Source: Oribacterium sp. KHPX15 (GTDB taxonomy: Bacteria > Bacillota > Clostridia > Lachnospirales > Lachnospiraceae). Taken from it: a DNA stretch of 64,000 nt. The notes beneath the pieces were generated by a model, which saw nothing but the letters and a program-made list of their open reading frames with translations, had not been told where the DNA came from and did no database searches. The position numbers were made by a program, and so were the translations under genes. Below are positions 41,610-50,205 of the stretch, piece after piece (position 1 is the stretch's first letter; each line of letters opens with the position of its first letter). The stretch spans positions 1 to 64,000 of the forward strand of contig NZ_FNRG01000020.1 in the NCBI RefSeq assembly GCF_900107835.1, read 5' to 3'.

Positions 41610-41909
41610 ATGGCTACGCAGGCAGCGATACAGGAACGAACAAATATCAAGCTTCGTGAACCAAGAAAATATAATGTGATCATGCATAACGATGACTTCA
41701 CCACGATGGAATTTGTGGTTGAGATTCTCGTTGAGATATTTAACAAGAACGAGATTGAAGCAGAGTCACTTATGATGACTGTTCATAAGGGAGGTAAAGC
41801 AGTTGTAGGCTGTTATCCGTATGATATAGCGGTGTCCAAGGTCAATGCTGCCAAAATACGTGCAAAGAGTGCCGGTTTTCCCTTCAAGATGACAGTCGAG
41901 GAAGCCTGA
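41610..41909 (+). CDS. clpS: ATP-dependent Clp protease adaptor ClpS
   Basis: 99 residues. NVIMHNDDFTTMEFVVEIL contains the DD-TTMEFV pocket that binds N-degron residues, followed by the ALMMTVHKGGKAVVG-type core (here SLMMTVHKG) and the C-terminal helix. It delivers substrates to ClpA. A short N-terminal extension of ~15 residues engages the ClpA pore in known systems. Confidence 0.95.
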   Translation: MATQAAIQERTNIKLREPRKYNVIMHNDDFTTMEFVVEILVEIFNKNEIEAESLMMTVHKGGKAVVGCYPYDIAVSKVNAAKIRAKSAGFPFKMTVEEA

Positions 41910-42025
41910 GTGATTTAATTTATATATTTTGGGACTGTCATACCCCCGGATAAAATGATTCAGGTAAGTAATAAGGCAGGGATAAAAGAACTGTACAGCT
42001 TATTTGCCTATGAAAGGATAGTTCA

Positions 42026-44257
42026 ATGAATGTAACGGAAGAGCTTGCGGCAATTATAAATAACTCATATACAACAGCCATAAAGATGCATTATGAATAT
42101 GTCACTCCAGAACTGGTACTGCTGGAGATATGTTCTCATGATGATTTCAGACTTGCTTTCGGAAATTGCGGGGGAGATGTAAAGGAACTGGAACAGGATC
42201 TGGTGAACTATCTTGAAGGCTTCGTGGATAAAAAAGAAAAAGGCGGACCTGAAATGTCAGCCGGTATGGAGATGGCATTTACAATAGCCCATAATCAGGC
42301 AGTAAACAGTGGCAGGTCAGTAGTGGAACTCAGTCATTTTCTGCATGCCATTTTTAATCTTAAAGAGAGCTATGCCGCATATTACATGAACAAACAGGGA
42401 GTTGACGAAGTGTCTCTGCTGGAGGAGCTTCTTTCTGTCTATGAAGATGAGGATGCGCCTTTGATTTCCGGAGAGAATGCAAGTTCGGGAGATAAGAAAG
42501 AGGAAGAACCTTTGTCTGATTTTGCACCTTGCATAAATGACATGCTTCAGAATGTGAATCCTCTCATAGGAAGAGAAGAGGAGCTGGAAAGAACCATTCA
42601 GATCCTCTGCCGAAAAGACAAGAACAATCCCCTTCATGTGGGAGAACCGGGAGTCGGCAAGACTGCCATCACCTATGGACTTGCCGAACGTATAAATCAG
42701 GATAATGTTCCGGCCCCATTAAAGGGTGCGAGAATATATTCATTGGATCTCGGAAGCCTGCTTGCGGGAACCAAGTATCGCGGAGATTTCGAAAAACGTC
42801 TTAAAAAGATACTTTCCCGTATAGAAAAAGAAGATAATCCTATCATTTATATCGATGAGATACATAATCTTTTAGGAGCCGGTGCCACCGGTGAGGGCAG
42901 CTTTGATGCTGCCAATATCCTGAAGCCGTACCTTGCGGCAGGAAAGATACGCTTCATCGGAGCTACCACATTTGAAGAATATAAAAAGCATTTTGAGAAA
43001 AGCAAGAGCCTGGTGAGAAGGTTTCAGAATGTGGAGATCAGAGAACCGGGCATAGAGGAGTCCATAAAGATACTTGAAGGACTGAGAACAAAATACGAAA
43101 AGTTTCATGGAGTAGTATACGGAAAGGGCGTACTTGAATATGCGGTGAGAATGAGCGCCCGGTATATCAATGAAAGATTCCTACCGGATAAGGCCATAGA
43201 CCTTATTGATGAAGCGGGTGCCTACAGAAAGATTCATCCTTTGGAACAGAAAAGACAATCCGTTGGTAAGGAACTTATAAATGAAGTTCTCACAAAGATC
43301 TGCAGAGTCCCCATAAAGGCTGCCGAAACCGATGAGCTTTCAAGTCTCGCAACTTTGGAAGACAGGATTCTGTCGCAGGTTTACGGTCAGAATGAGGCTA
43401 TTAAACAGGTGGTTAATGCCGTCAAATTTTCAAAAGCCGGCATGATTGAAGAGACCAAGCCCCTGGCCAGTCTTCTTTTCGTAGGTCCTACCGGTGTCGG
43501 AAAGACTGAAATAGCAAAGACGCTTGCAAAGGAACTGGGCATTTCTCTTGTTCGGTTCGATATGAGTGAATACGAAGAAAAACATTCTGTGGCAAAGCTG
43601 GTGGGTGCTCCCGCAGGTTATGTGGGATACGAAGAGGGCGGACTTTTGACAGAGGAGATCCGTAAAAATCCGAATTGTGTATTGCTGCTGGATGAGATCG
43701 AAAAGGCTCATCCCGATGTGTTCAATATTCTGCTTCAGGTCATGGATTATGCCACATTGACCGATAACCAGGGAAGAAAGGCAGATTTTAGGAATGTCAT
43801 CATAATCATGACCTCCAACGCCGGAGCCACAAGACTCGGCAAGGCAGGCATTGGCTTCCTTGCCAAGGACGGTACCAAAGATACTCTCATGGAAGAAGTC
43901 AAAAAGACATTTCAGCCGGAATTCCGTAACAGACTGAGCCAGATAGTGGTGTTCAACAGCATGGATGAGACCATGGCAGAGCTTATAGCCGGAAAGAAGC
44001 TATCTGAACTTAGTTCAATGCTTAAGGCGAAGAAGGTTGAACTGAGCTATACAGCAGAGGCTGTTCAGCTCCTGAAGAAAAAGGGAATAAGCAGGGAGTA
44101 CGGCGCAAGAGAGATTGACAGAGTTATAGGAAATGAAGTCAAGACTCTTCTTGTGGACGAGATTCTTTTCGGAAGATTGAAGAAGGGTGGAAAGTGTGAG
44201 CTTGACGCAAAGGACGAAAAATTTGTTGTCCGTTTTGCTTCAAAGAGGAAGAACTGA
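42026..44257 (+). CDS. clpA: ATP-dependent Clp protease ATP-binding subunit ClpA
   Basis: 743 residues. An N-domain (~1-150) is followed by two AAA+ modules: Walker A GEPGVGKT (~205) with Walker B IIYIDEIHNLLGAG, and Walker A GPTGVGKTE (~486) with VLLLDEIEKAHPDV. No ClpB-type middle coiled coil is present, which separates it from ClpB/C. It unfolds proteins for ClpP and works with ClpS on N-degron substrates. clpP is not in the window. Confidence 0.95.
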   Translation: MNVTEELAAIINNSYTTAIKMHYEYVTPELVLLEICSHDDFRLAFGNCGGDVKELEQDLVNYLEGFVDKKEKGGPEMSAGMEMAFTIAHNQAVNSGRSVVELSHFLHAIFNLKESYAAYYMNKQGVDEVSLLEELLSVYEDEDAPLISGENASSGDKKEEEPLSDFAPCINDMLQNVNPLIGREEELERTIQILCRKDKNNPLHVGEPGVGKTAITYGLAERINQDNVPAPLKGARIYSLDLGSLLAGTKYRGDFEKRLKKILSRIEKEDNPIIYIDEIHNLLGAGATGEGSFDAANILKPYLAAGKIRFIGATTFEEYKKHFEKSKSLVRRFQNVEIREPGIEESIKILEGLRTKYEKFHGVVYGKGVLEYAVRMSARYINERFLPDKAIDLIDEAGAYRKIHPLEQKRQSVGKELINEVLTKICRVPIKAAETDELSSLATLEDRILSQVYGQNEAIKQVVNAVKFSKAGMIEETKPLASLLFVGPTGVGKTEIAKTLAKELGISLVRFDMSEYEEKHSVAKLVGAPAGYVGYEEGGLLTEEIRKNPNCVLLLDEIEKAHPDVFNILLQVMDYATLTDNQGRKADFRNVIIIMTSNAGATRLGKAGIGFLAKDGTKDTLMEEVKKTFQPEFRNRLSQIVVFNSMDETMAELIAGKKLSELSSMLKAKKVELSYTAEAVQLLKKKGISREYGAREIDRVIGNEVKTLLVDEILFGRLKKGGKCELDAKDEKFVVRFASKRKN

Positions 44258-44319
44258 TTGGCTGTTTTTTTCTTATTATGTCCGTTAAATTGCCGAAATA
44301 GTATTAGAGGGGGCAAACT

Positions 44320-45732
44320 ATGGACAATATGGAAAATAAGAGAATCCAAAGACCTTTAAAGAAAAGTATCCAGTACGGGTGCATTGTGTTTGTGCTTGTA
44401 CTTTGCGTGTTTCTCGGTGTCAGCATATATTTTAACTATAAAAATCTATTCATAAAGCAGAGTCAGGACCATATAAGACAGATAATCAACTATGTAATCG
44501 GATATATTGATAATGATGATCTGAAACAATGTATGGAAACCAATGTGGAAAGCCCAAAGTATAAGGAAATGATGGCTTTTCTTGATGATGTCAAAGAAGA
44601 TCTGGATCCGCAGTATCTCTATGTCATAAAACCATTAAGTGAAGATGACGGAAACCACGTTCTGGTTCTTTTGTCGGCAGAAAACTATTATGATCGTTAT
44701 GAGTACACAGAGGGGAATCTGTACCTTGGAGATGTACTTGAGGACGAATACACTAAAGAAGAAGTGGATCAGATGCGTGTCATAATGGGAGAAAAAGATA
44801 TTGTATTCATGGAGAGCATTACCTACTGGGGACATTCCTATTGCGGTTATTATACGCTTCATGATTCCACAGGGGCACCGTATGCAATTTTGGGTGTAGA
44901 TATCGATCTGACTCAAATGTCAAAGGATATTCTGTATAAAACCCTTGGTAATCTGGTGATCATCATAATCACCGGCGCGGCATTTATTTTTGGTTTCATT
45001 ACCTGGGCATCAAAAAACATCACGGATCCTATTGAGATGCTGGAAAGAAGTGCCATCAGATATATCAAAAGAAGCAGGGAAGTCAGTTCCCCGGAAATGC
45101 TTATATTTGAAAAGCCTGATCTGAACATAAAAAATGAGGTTGAATCTCTGAGTAATACAATCAATCAGATGACGGAAGATATGAAGGACTATATGTTCCG
45201 GATTATTTCTGCTGAAAAAGAAACCATTCATATGAAGGAGGTTGCAAATACCGATTCTCTTACAGGTGTAAAGAATAAACTTGCATATGATGATGAGGTT
45301 AAACAGTTAGACATAAGATTAAAAGGGAATCTCATCAATGAGCTTGGAGTCATCATGATGGACGTTAATTACCTTAAGAAAATTAACGATACCTACGGAC
45401 ACAAATACGGTGATCTCCTCATACAGAATTTCTGTTCCATCGTATGTGACATTTTTGTACATTCTCCTGTATACAGGATAGGAGGTGATGAGTTCGTCAT
45501 AATCCTGCAGAAAAATGATCTGGCTAATTCAGATAAACTGCTTAAGGAATTTGAAAAAGCTCTGAATGAACGTGCAAGCGGAGAATTCAATCCATGGGAA
45601 GCGCCTTCAGTTGCTGTAGGTGTAGCTTACTATGACAGGAATAAAGATACCGATGTTGAAGATGTTTTCCGTCGCGCGGATGACGCAATGTATGAGAGAA
45701 AGAAGGAAATGAAGGCGGAACGTCTGGATTAA
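44320..45732 (+). CDS. Membrane-bound diguanylate cyclase
   Basis: 470 residues. TM1 at ~20-42, an extracytosolic sensor (~45-205) resembling a dCache/CHASE-like fold, TM2 ~208-232, a HAMP-like stretch and short coiled coil, then a GGDEF domain. YRIGGDEFVII holds a canonical catalytic site (388-392). The RxxD product-inhibition site normally five residues before it is missing, so feedback by c-di-GMP may be absent. It synthesises c-di-GMP from GTP in response to an external cue. Confidence 0.9.
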   Translation: MDNMENKRIQRPLKKSIQYGCIVFVLVLCVFLGVSIYFNYKNLFIKQSQDHIRQIINYVIGYIDNDDLKQCMETNVESPKYKEMMAFLDDVKEDLDPQYLYVIKPLSEDDGNHVLVLLSAENYYDRYEYTEGNLYLGDVLEDEYTKEEVDQMRVIMGEKDIVFMESITYWGHSYCGYYTLHDSTGAPYAILGVDIDLTQMSKDILYKTLGNLVIIIITGAAFIFGFITWASKNITDPIEMLERSAIRYIKRSREVSSPEMLIFEKPDLNIKNEVESLSNTINQMTEDMKDYMFRIISAEKETIHMKEVANTDSLTGVKNKLAYDDEVKQLDIRLKGNLINELGVIMMDVNYLKKINDTYGHKYGDLLIQNFCSIVCDIFVHSPVYRIGGDEFVIILQKNDLANSDKLLKEFEKALNERASGEFNPWEAPSVAVGVAYYDRNKDTDVEDVFRRADDAMYERKKEMKAERLD

Positions 45733-45735
45733 AGT

Positions 45736-45971
45736 GCAAGGTATGGCTATCGTTTCTCAGAAGCGATGAAAAATCCCGGATTCATCGGCATTCAGGATAT
45801 AAAGAATGTATATGCTCCTATGGGATTTTCTGAATTTAAAATAGAGGGCAGAAGTCTGGGCAGCGCATTGATCCTGGAATTTTTGCTGTACTATATGACC
45901 AAACCTGAGTATCAGCTTAATGTAAGAGAAGCGATATATCTTGACAGTTCACTGGATCTTTTCTGAGAGAA
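45736..45971 (+). pseudogene. Inverted-duplicate fragment of the 46.9-kb gene (repeat copy A)
   Basis: A 236-bp segment matching 46917-47152 in opposite orientation, no gaps and roughly 20 mismatches by eye. It codes for the last ~77 residues of the Cys-rich TIM-barrel-like protein (ARYGYRFSEAMKNPGFIG to SSLDLF), differing at a few positions. It begins 4 bp after the diguanylate cyclase stop, has no start context and so is a fragment. Confidence 0.88.
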
Positions 45972-46155
45972 CGCTCCGGCTGAATAAAAAAATTCAAAAA
46001 AAGTATTACACGATAAAAATTTTTCTGATATAATCTCGAATCGTTAATTTTTTAAATGAAGATGCAGGTCAGGTATCATTGGAAACGCACACCTTTTTGT
46101 GGTGATAACGAACAACACACTGAAGTCTTCCGTTTTTTGAAAGGAGAACCTTAGC

Positions 46156-46656
46156 GTGTTACCACAGAATAAGTTTCAGGATGTTATTTTCACATTATTT
46201 ATGGCATTTGTCATGGTTTATGCAATGATCTGCTACAACATTTCCCTTAATGTCGGCGGAATGCAGAATTTTGTTTTTATTGCCGCATTTAAAGAAATGA
46301 TGATCATGTGGCCTATAGCCGTAGTGCTTGAGCTTCTGTTCGTTGGAAAGCTTGCACAGATTCTTGCGTTCAGATTTGTTACACCGGGTAAGGATCCGAT
46401 GATAATGATCATACTTGCGATATCCTCTATGTCGGTATGTCTGATGTGCCCATTAATGAGTCTTGCAGCAACAATTCTTTTTAAGAATGCCGGTGCAGAA
46501 TTTGTTTCAGTCTGGATTCAGACCACAGCCATGAACTTCCTTATGGCACTTTGCTGGCAGATATTCTTTGCAGGCCCCCTTGTAAGAAATGTATTTGGTT
46601 TTTGTGTCAGAACCTTTTCCAAGCAGAGCAAGGTGGCTGTTTCTGAAACAGTATAA
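46156..46656 (+). CDS. DUF2798-type membrane protein
   Basis: 166 residues from GTG 46156, with AAGGAG 10 bp before it. Four membrane segments fall in two repeats of ~70 residues, each beginning with a helix and a conserved Pro (IMWPIAVVLELLFVGKLAQ; ALCWQIFFAGPLVRNVF), which matches DUF2798. Function unknown. It lies inside the segment bounded by the two inverted copies and would flip if they recombined. Confidence 0.8.
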   Translation: MLPQNKFQDVIFTLFMAFVMVYAMICYNISLNVGGMQNFVFIAAFKEMMIMWPIAVVLELLFVGKLAQILAFRFVTPGKDPMIMIILAISSMSVCLMCPLMSLAATILFKNAGAEFVSVWIQTTAMNFLMALCWQIFFAGPLVRNVFGFCVRTFSKQSKVAVSETV

Positions 46657-46670
46657 ATAGAATGTCCATA

Positions 46671-46705
46671 AAAAAGTGGTGTCGCTTACGCGGCACCACT
46701 TTTTT
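46671..46705. terminator. Intrinsic terminator after DUF2798 gene
   Basis: AAAAAGTGGTGTCG pairs with CGGCACCACTTTTT across 6 bases, followed by further T. It lies between convergent reading frames. Confidence 0.88.
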
Positions 46706-46722
46706 ATTTCCTACAAAGAAAA

Positions 46723-46902
46723 TCAATACTGCTTAAGATGGATAGCGAAACCTGCGATCATCTTATCAAGATAGATGAACTTCATGGTGCCGTCCTCATT
46801 GTAGGTGGCACTATCTTTCTTTACTCCCATGCCTCTCATTTCAAAAAATTCGGCAGCCTTTGCAACATCGTGAGCACCGATTGCAATATAAAAGAAAAAT
46901 GC
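46723..46902 (-). pseudogene. VOC-domain end of a KHG/KDPG aldolase-type protein, truncated
   Basis: About 55 codons (YIAIGAHDVAKAAEFFEMRG, YLDKMIAGFAIHLKQY) look like the last half of a VOC/glyoxalase-type domain, which in many Lachnospiraceae is the tail of keto-hydroxyglutarate/KDPG aldolases. The frame runs upstream into unrelated codons that end at the border of repeat copy B (46917), so the gene was cut by the rearrangement. Confidence 0.65.
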
Positions 46903-46916
46903 AAGTATAAACATAA

Positions 46917-47152
46917 TTCTCTCAGAAAAGATCCAATGAACTGTCAAGATATATCTCTTCTCTTACATTAAGCTGATACTCGGGTTTGGTCATATAGTAC
47001 AGCAAAAATTCCAGGATCATCGCGCTGCCCAGGCTTCGTCCTTCTATTTTAAATTCAGAAAATCCCATAGGAGCATAAACATTCTTTATGTCTTGAACAC
47101 CTATGAATCCGGGATTCTTCATTGCCTCCGAGAAACGATAGCCATACTTTGC
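46917..47152 (-). repeat. Inverted repeat copy B
   Basis: Partner of 45736-45971, lying in the 3' third of the Cys-rich gene. The 945-bp interior (45972-46916) contains the DUF2798 gene and the truncated VOC remnant. Confidence 0.88.
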
Positions 47153-47818
47153 CTCCGGAGAAACACAGATATGATCTTCACATTCTTCACCGAGACTTTT
47201 TCGACTGACGTTTTCGTAACAGTTCTTTCTGTCGTAGCAGCCGAACCAGCAGCATTCATTGCATAAAAATTCAACCTTGTGTTTCTGTGCTGTAGTAAGT
47301 GTGTTTAATTCATCAAAGCGTTTATTTAACCTGAAATCCGGAACAACATATCGGAATTCTTCCCTGTTAAGTTCATCCTTGAAATCCTCAAAGTCTGTCA
47401 AAACTTTGGTGGTTGATGAGACGAAATAAAATCCCGGATGATTCTTCCAGATATGTTCAAGCAGCAGATCGGAATGAATGATCACACCATTCTTAACACC
47501 GTTGACATTTTCAAACAGGTCACATAGACGATTACATTTCCTGTCATAAAGATGCTTTTCATTTATCAGTGAATTACTGAAAGTCAGACGGGCAGAAACT
47601 TTATATTCTTTCATCATTGAAACTACATCATCCGGATTCTCATCACCGAACCCTACACGTCCGCCGCCCCAGAGGCAGTCTCCGGGAGCCCCGTATATAG
47701 ACCCTATGTCGCACCAGTCATAAAAGTAATCCCGATGTTCTCTGAAAAGCGGCAGAAATATTTTATATAGATCATAAAACTCAAAGAGTCCTGGAAGGTG
47801 GTAATGAATTGTAACCAT
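46922..47818 (-). CDS. Uncharacterised Cys-rich protein, possibly U32-like TIM barrel
   Basis: 298 residues behind AAGGAG. The middle reads like alternating strands and helices of a barrel (NPDDVVSMMKEYKVSARLTF, LTTAQKHKVEFLCNECC). A cluster CNECCWFGCYDRKNCYENV (~190-208) plus a later Cys resembles the four-cysteine iron-sulfur region of peptidase-U32-like proteins (YhbU/UbiU). No catalytic motif is certain, so function stays open. Its last third is the part copied at 45736-45971. Confidence 0.6.
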   Translation of the reverse strand: MVTIHYHLPGLFEFYDLYKIFLPLFREHRDYFYDWCDIGSIYGAPGDCLWGGGRVGFGDENPDDVVSMMKEYKVSARLTFSNSLINEKHLYDRKCNRLCDLFENVNGVKNGVIIHSDLLLEHIWKNHPGFYFVSSTTKVLTDFEDFKDELNREEFRYVVPDFRLNKRFDELNTLTTAQKHKVEFLCNECCWFGCYDRKNCYENVSRKSLGEECEDHICVSPEAKYGYRFSEAMKNPGFIGVQDIKNVYAPMGFSEFKIEGRSLGSAMILEFLLYYMTKPEYQLNVREEIYLDSSLDLF

Positions 47819-47996
47819 AATATGCCAACTCCTTATTTATAAACGTGTATTTTTTGACCGTTTATTTCTGACAAACGGATTTAATCTATCAGACTCATAA
47901 GCCCAACTGTATTAGGAATGAACAGTAGTGTCATAGTATCAAGAAGAATTACGCTTTCTCTGAAATAGATTACTGCTATTTATAAAGACTATTATT

Positions 47997-48920
47997 TCAT
48001 TCCACAGATTTCAGTATCTCATGTATCACTTCATTTAATGCAAGGGTCGCTTTTGAGTGATATCTTTCTGCTGAAATGGCTGTTGAGAGTTCTACGCTTG
48101 GAGCGTCTTTTCCGAGAGACAGGAATTCTGCATTTCGGAAATAATGTCTCGAACTATAGTAAGTGAAGGCAAGCCCCTGTCCGTTGGCAGCCAGTGAGGC
48201 CGCGAAAAGGGCGGACAAAGTGTTGTTGTAAGCGATAGGAGTTATGCCGTTTTTTAAAAACAGTTTTCTGGCTTCACGCCCAAGGATCGTATCATAATCA
48301 CTTAACAGAAATTCATAGTTTTTGGTGTCCTTAATGTCTATACGCTTAGTGATCTGGGAAAAGCTATGCTGTTTGTTTATTTTGGCCTTACTGATTATGG
48401 GGTGGTTTGGACTGGTTACAAGACATATTTCGTCTCTTATCAAGTTTTCAACATGAAGTCTGTTGTTCTTTACCTTGTGAGCCAGTAAAGCTATGTCGAT
48501 ATCACCGTTCAACAATAGCTGTTCAAGTGCCATTGAATTCTTTTCCACAATCTGGACATGGATATTGGGATATGTCATATGAAAAGCATTCAGCACCGGA
48601 GGAAGCAGATAGGAACCTCTGAAGGAACTAATGCCGAGAATTACATGTCCGGCATCCAGGTTGGAAACATCCTGCATCTGATCCTGTACTCTGTGGTATT
48701 CGGATAAGGTGTGATAGGCATAATCGATCAGAATCTGCCCGGATTCAGTAGGACGGACACCATTTGAAGTACGGACAAATAACTTGTGTCCCAGATTACT
48801 TTCATAGGTGGTCAGGAACTGGGAAAGACTGGACTGTGCCATATAAAGTCTTTCCGCAGCTTTGGATATGCTCCGCTCTTCGTATATTGCTATCAGATAA
48901 TTCAGCTCTTTTATTTCCAT
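47997..48920 (-). CDS. LysR-family transcriptional regulator
   Basis: 307 residues from MEIKELNYLIAIYEERS behind GGAG; longer in-frame starts to 49016 are not supported. The winged HTH is ISKAAERLYMAQSSLSQF, followed by the substrate-binding domain. It is divergent from the DUF6282/permease genes, the usual LysR arrangement, and several palindromic boxes lie between. It probably controls these genes in response to their substrate. Confidence 0.92.
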   Translation of the reverse strand: MEIKELNYLIAIYEERSISKAAERLYMAQSSLSQFLTTYESNLGHKLFVRTSNGVRPTESGQILIDYAYHTLSEYHRVQDQMQDVSNLDAGHVILGISSFRGSYLLPPVLNAFHMTYPNIHVQIVEKNSMALEQLLLNGDIDIALLAHKVKNNRLHVENLIRDEICLVTSPNHPIISKAKINKQHSFSQITKRIDIKDTKNYEFLLSDYDTILGREARKLFLKNGITPIAYNNTLSALFAASLAANGQGLAFTYYSSRHYFRNAEFLSLGKDAPSVELSTAISAERYHSKATLALNEVIHEILKSVE

Positions 48921-49306
48921 AACAATCTCCATTCCACCGTCAGGCCGTGACACAATTAGTGATGAAAAGTCTTTTTTACAATATTCCCCGCCAATTAAAT
49001 TTAAAACAATCATCATTTAATTTAAGAAGCGTTGAAATACTGCCACATATCGGAAAAACCGATATGATATATAACAAAATATCGTATTCTGCGATATGCT
49101 GTTATTAATTATACTCACGTTAAAGATTTATGAAATACCATCAGGCCTGAAAAAACAGATATTTCATGATAAACCGATGTACATCGTAAACGGGTGTAAA
49201 CATTGGCATCCGGAACACTAAAGGGAGCATATAAGGAGCCAACTGGATCTGCATCTGTATGTCAGACATTAAAGCTCCCAAAAGCAACATTAGTTAAGGA
49301 GGAAAC
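48921..49306. promoter_or_regulatory. Divergent regulatory region with three palindromic boxes
   Basis: No gene. CATATCGG-AAAAA-CCGATATG (49046-49066), ATATCG-TATTCTG-CGATAT (49079-49097) and CGATGTACATCG (49175-49186) share a CGAT core and fit the spaced dyads bound by LysR proteins. A clear AAGGAGG precedes the DUF6282 gene. Confidence 0.65.
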
Positions 49307-50173
49307 ATGAGCAGAGTATCGCTTAAAGGTATATGTGATATGCATGTACACACAAATCCGGATCTGAGAACCCGTGCTTATAATGATCTGCAGCTGGCTG
49401 ATGCGGCTGTAAGAGTCGGAGCCAGAGCGATAGTGATCAAATCACATCTCGGATTTACGGTGAATCGCGCTGCTATAGCAAATGAGTATGTAAAGCGGGT
49501 TTACGGAGAGAATACCGGTTTCACCATGTACGGTGGTGTTGTAATGAATAAAGTTATCGGTGGCGTTAATCCCGAGGCTGTTGAGAAGGGACTGAAACTC
49601 GGAGCCAAGGAAATATGGCTTCCGACACAGTCAGCAAAACGTCACCTTGAAAAAATGGGGCAGAATCCTGCTGACGGAATCGAACTGGTCAGGGATGGAA
49701 AAGTCATACCGGAGCTGATGGACGTATTTAAGCTCGTAAAGGATTATGATGTTGCTCTCGGAACCGCACATGTGTCACCTGAGGAGGCATTCACAGTGGT
49801 GGAAGCTGCAAGAGATGCAGGTGTTAAAAAGATCATTATCACACATCCTGAGTGGTGGGTATGTGATTATTCCATTGAAGATCAGATAAAGCTTGTTAAG
49901 GATTACGATGTTATCCTTGAACGCTGCTATGCCCAGAACATGGGTAAGGGACAGCCTTATCATCTGAATCTAAAGGAAAATGCAGAACTCATCAAGGAAG
50001 TCGGATATGAACACGTTATGGTAGACACAGACGGTGGTCAGGTCGAGAATCCGGACTGGGAAATAGAGATGTATGAGTATATGCATTATCTTGTAGAGTA
50101 CGGAATACCTATCGAGCACGTTTACCACATGACTAAAACAATCCCGTACAGACTTCTAGGAATTGAAGAATGA
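49307..50173 (+). CDS. DUF6282-family amidohydrolase-like protein
   Basis: 288 residues. It is TIM-barrel-like with metal-binding MHVHTNPDLRTR at the N-terminus (HxH), IKSHLG and IITHPEWW later, and VDTDGGQ near the end: the DUF6282 pattern within the amidohydrolase/PHP-like enzymes. Reaction unknown. Co-transcribed with the permease 32 bp downstream, so it likely acts on the transported organic acid or related compound. Confidence 0.82.
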   Translation: MSRVSLKGICDMHVHTNPDLRTRAYNDLQLADAAVRVGARAIVIKSHLGFTVNRAAIANEYVKRVYGENTGFTMYGGVVMNKVIGGVNPEAVEKGLKLGAKEIWLPTQSAKRHLEKMGQNPADGIELVRDGKVIPELMDVFKLVKDYDVALGTAHVSPEEAFTVVEAARDAGVKKIIITHPEWWVCDYSIEDQIKLVKDYDVILERCYAQNMGKGQPYHLNLKENAELIKEVGYEHVMVDTDGGQVENPDWEIEMYEYMHYLVEYGIPIEHVYHMTKTIPYRLLGIEE

Positions 50174-50205
50174 GATATTATAGGTTGAGTGATTAGGAGG
50201 ATAAA

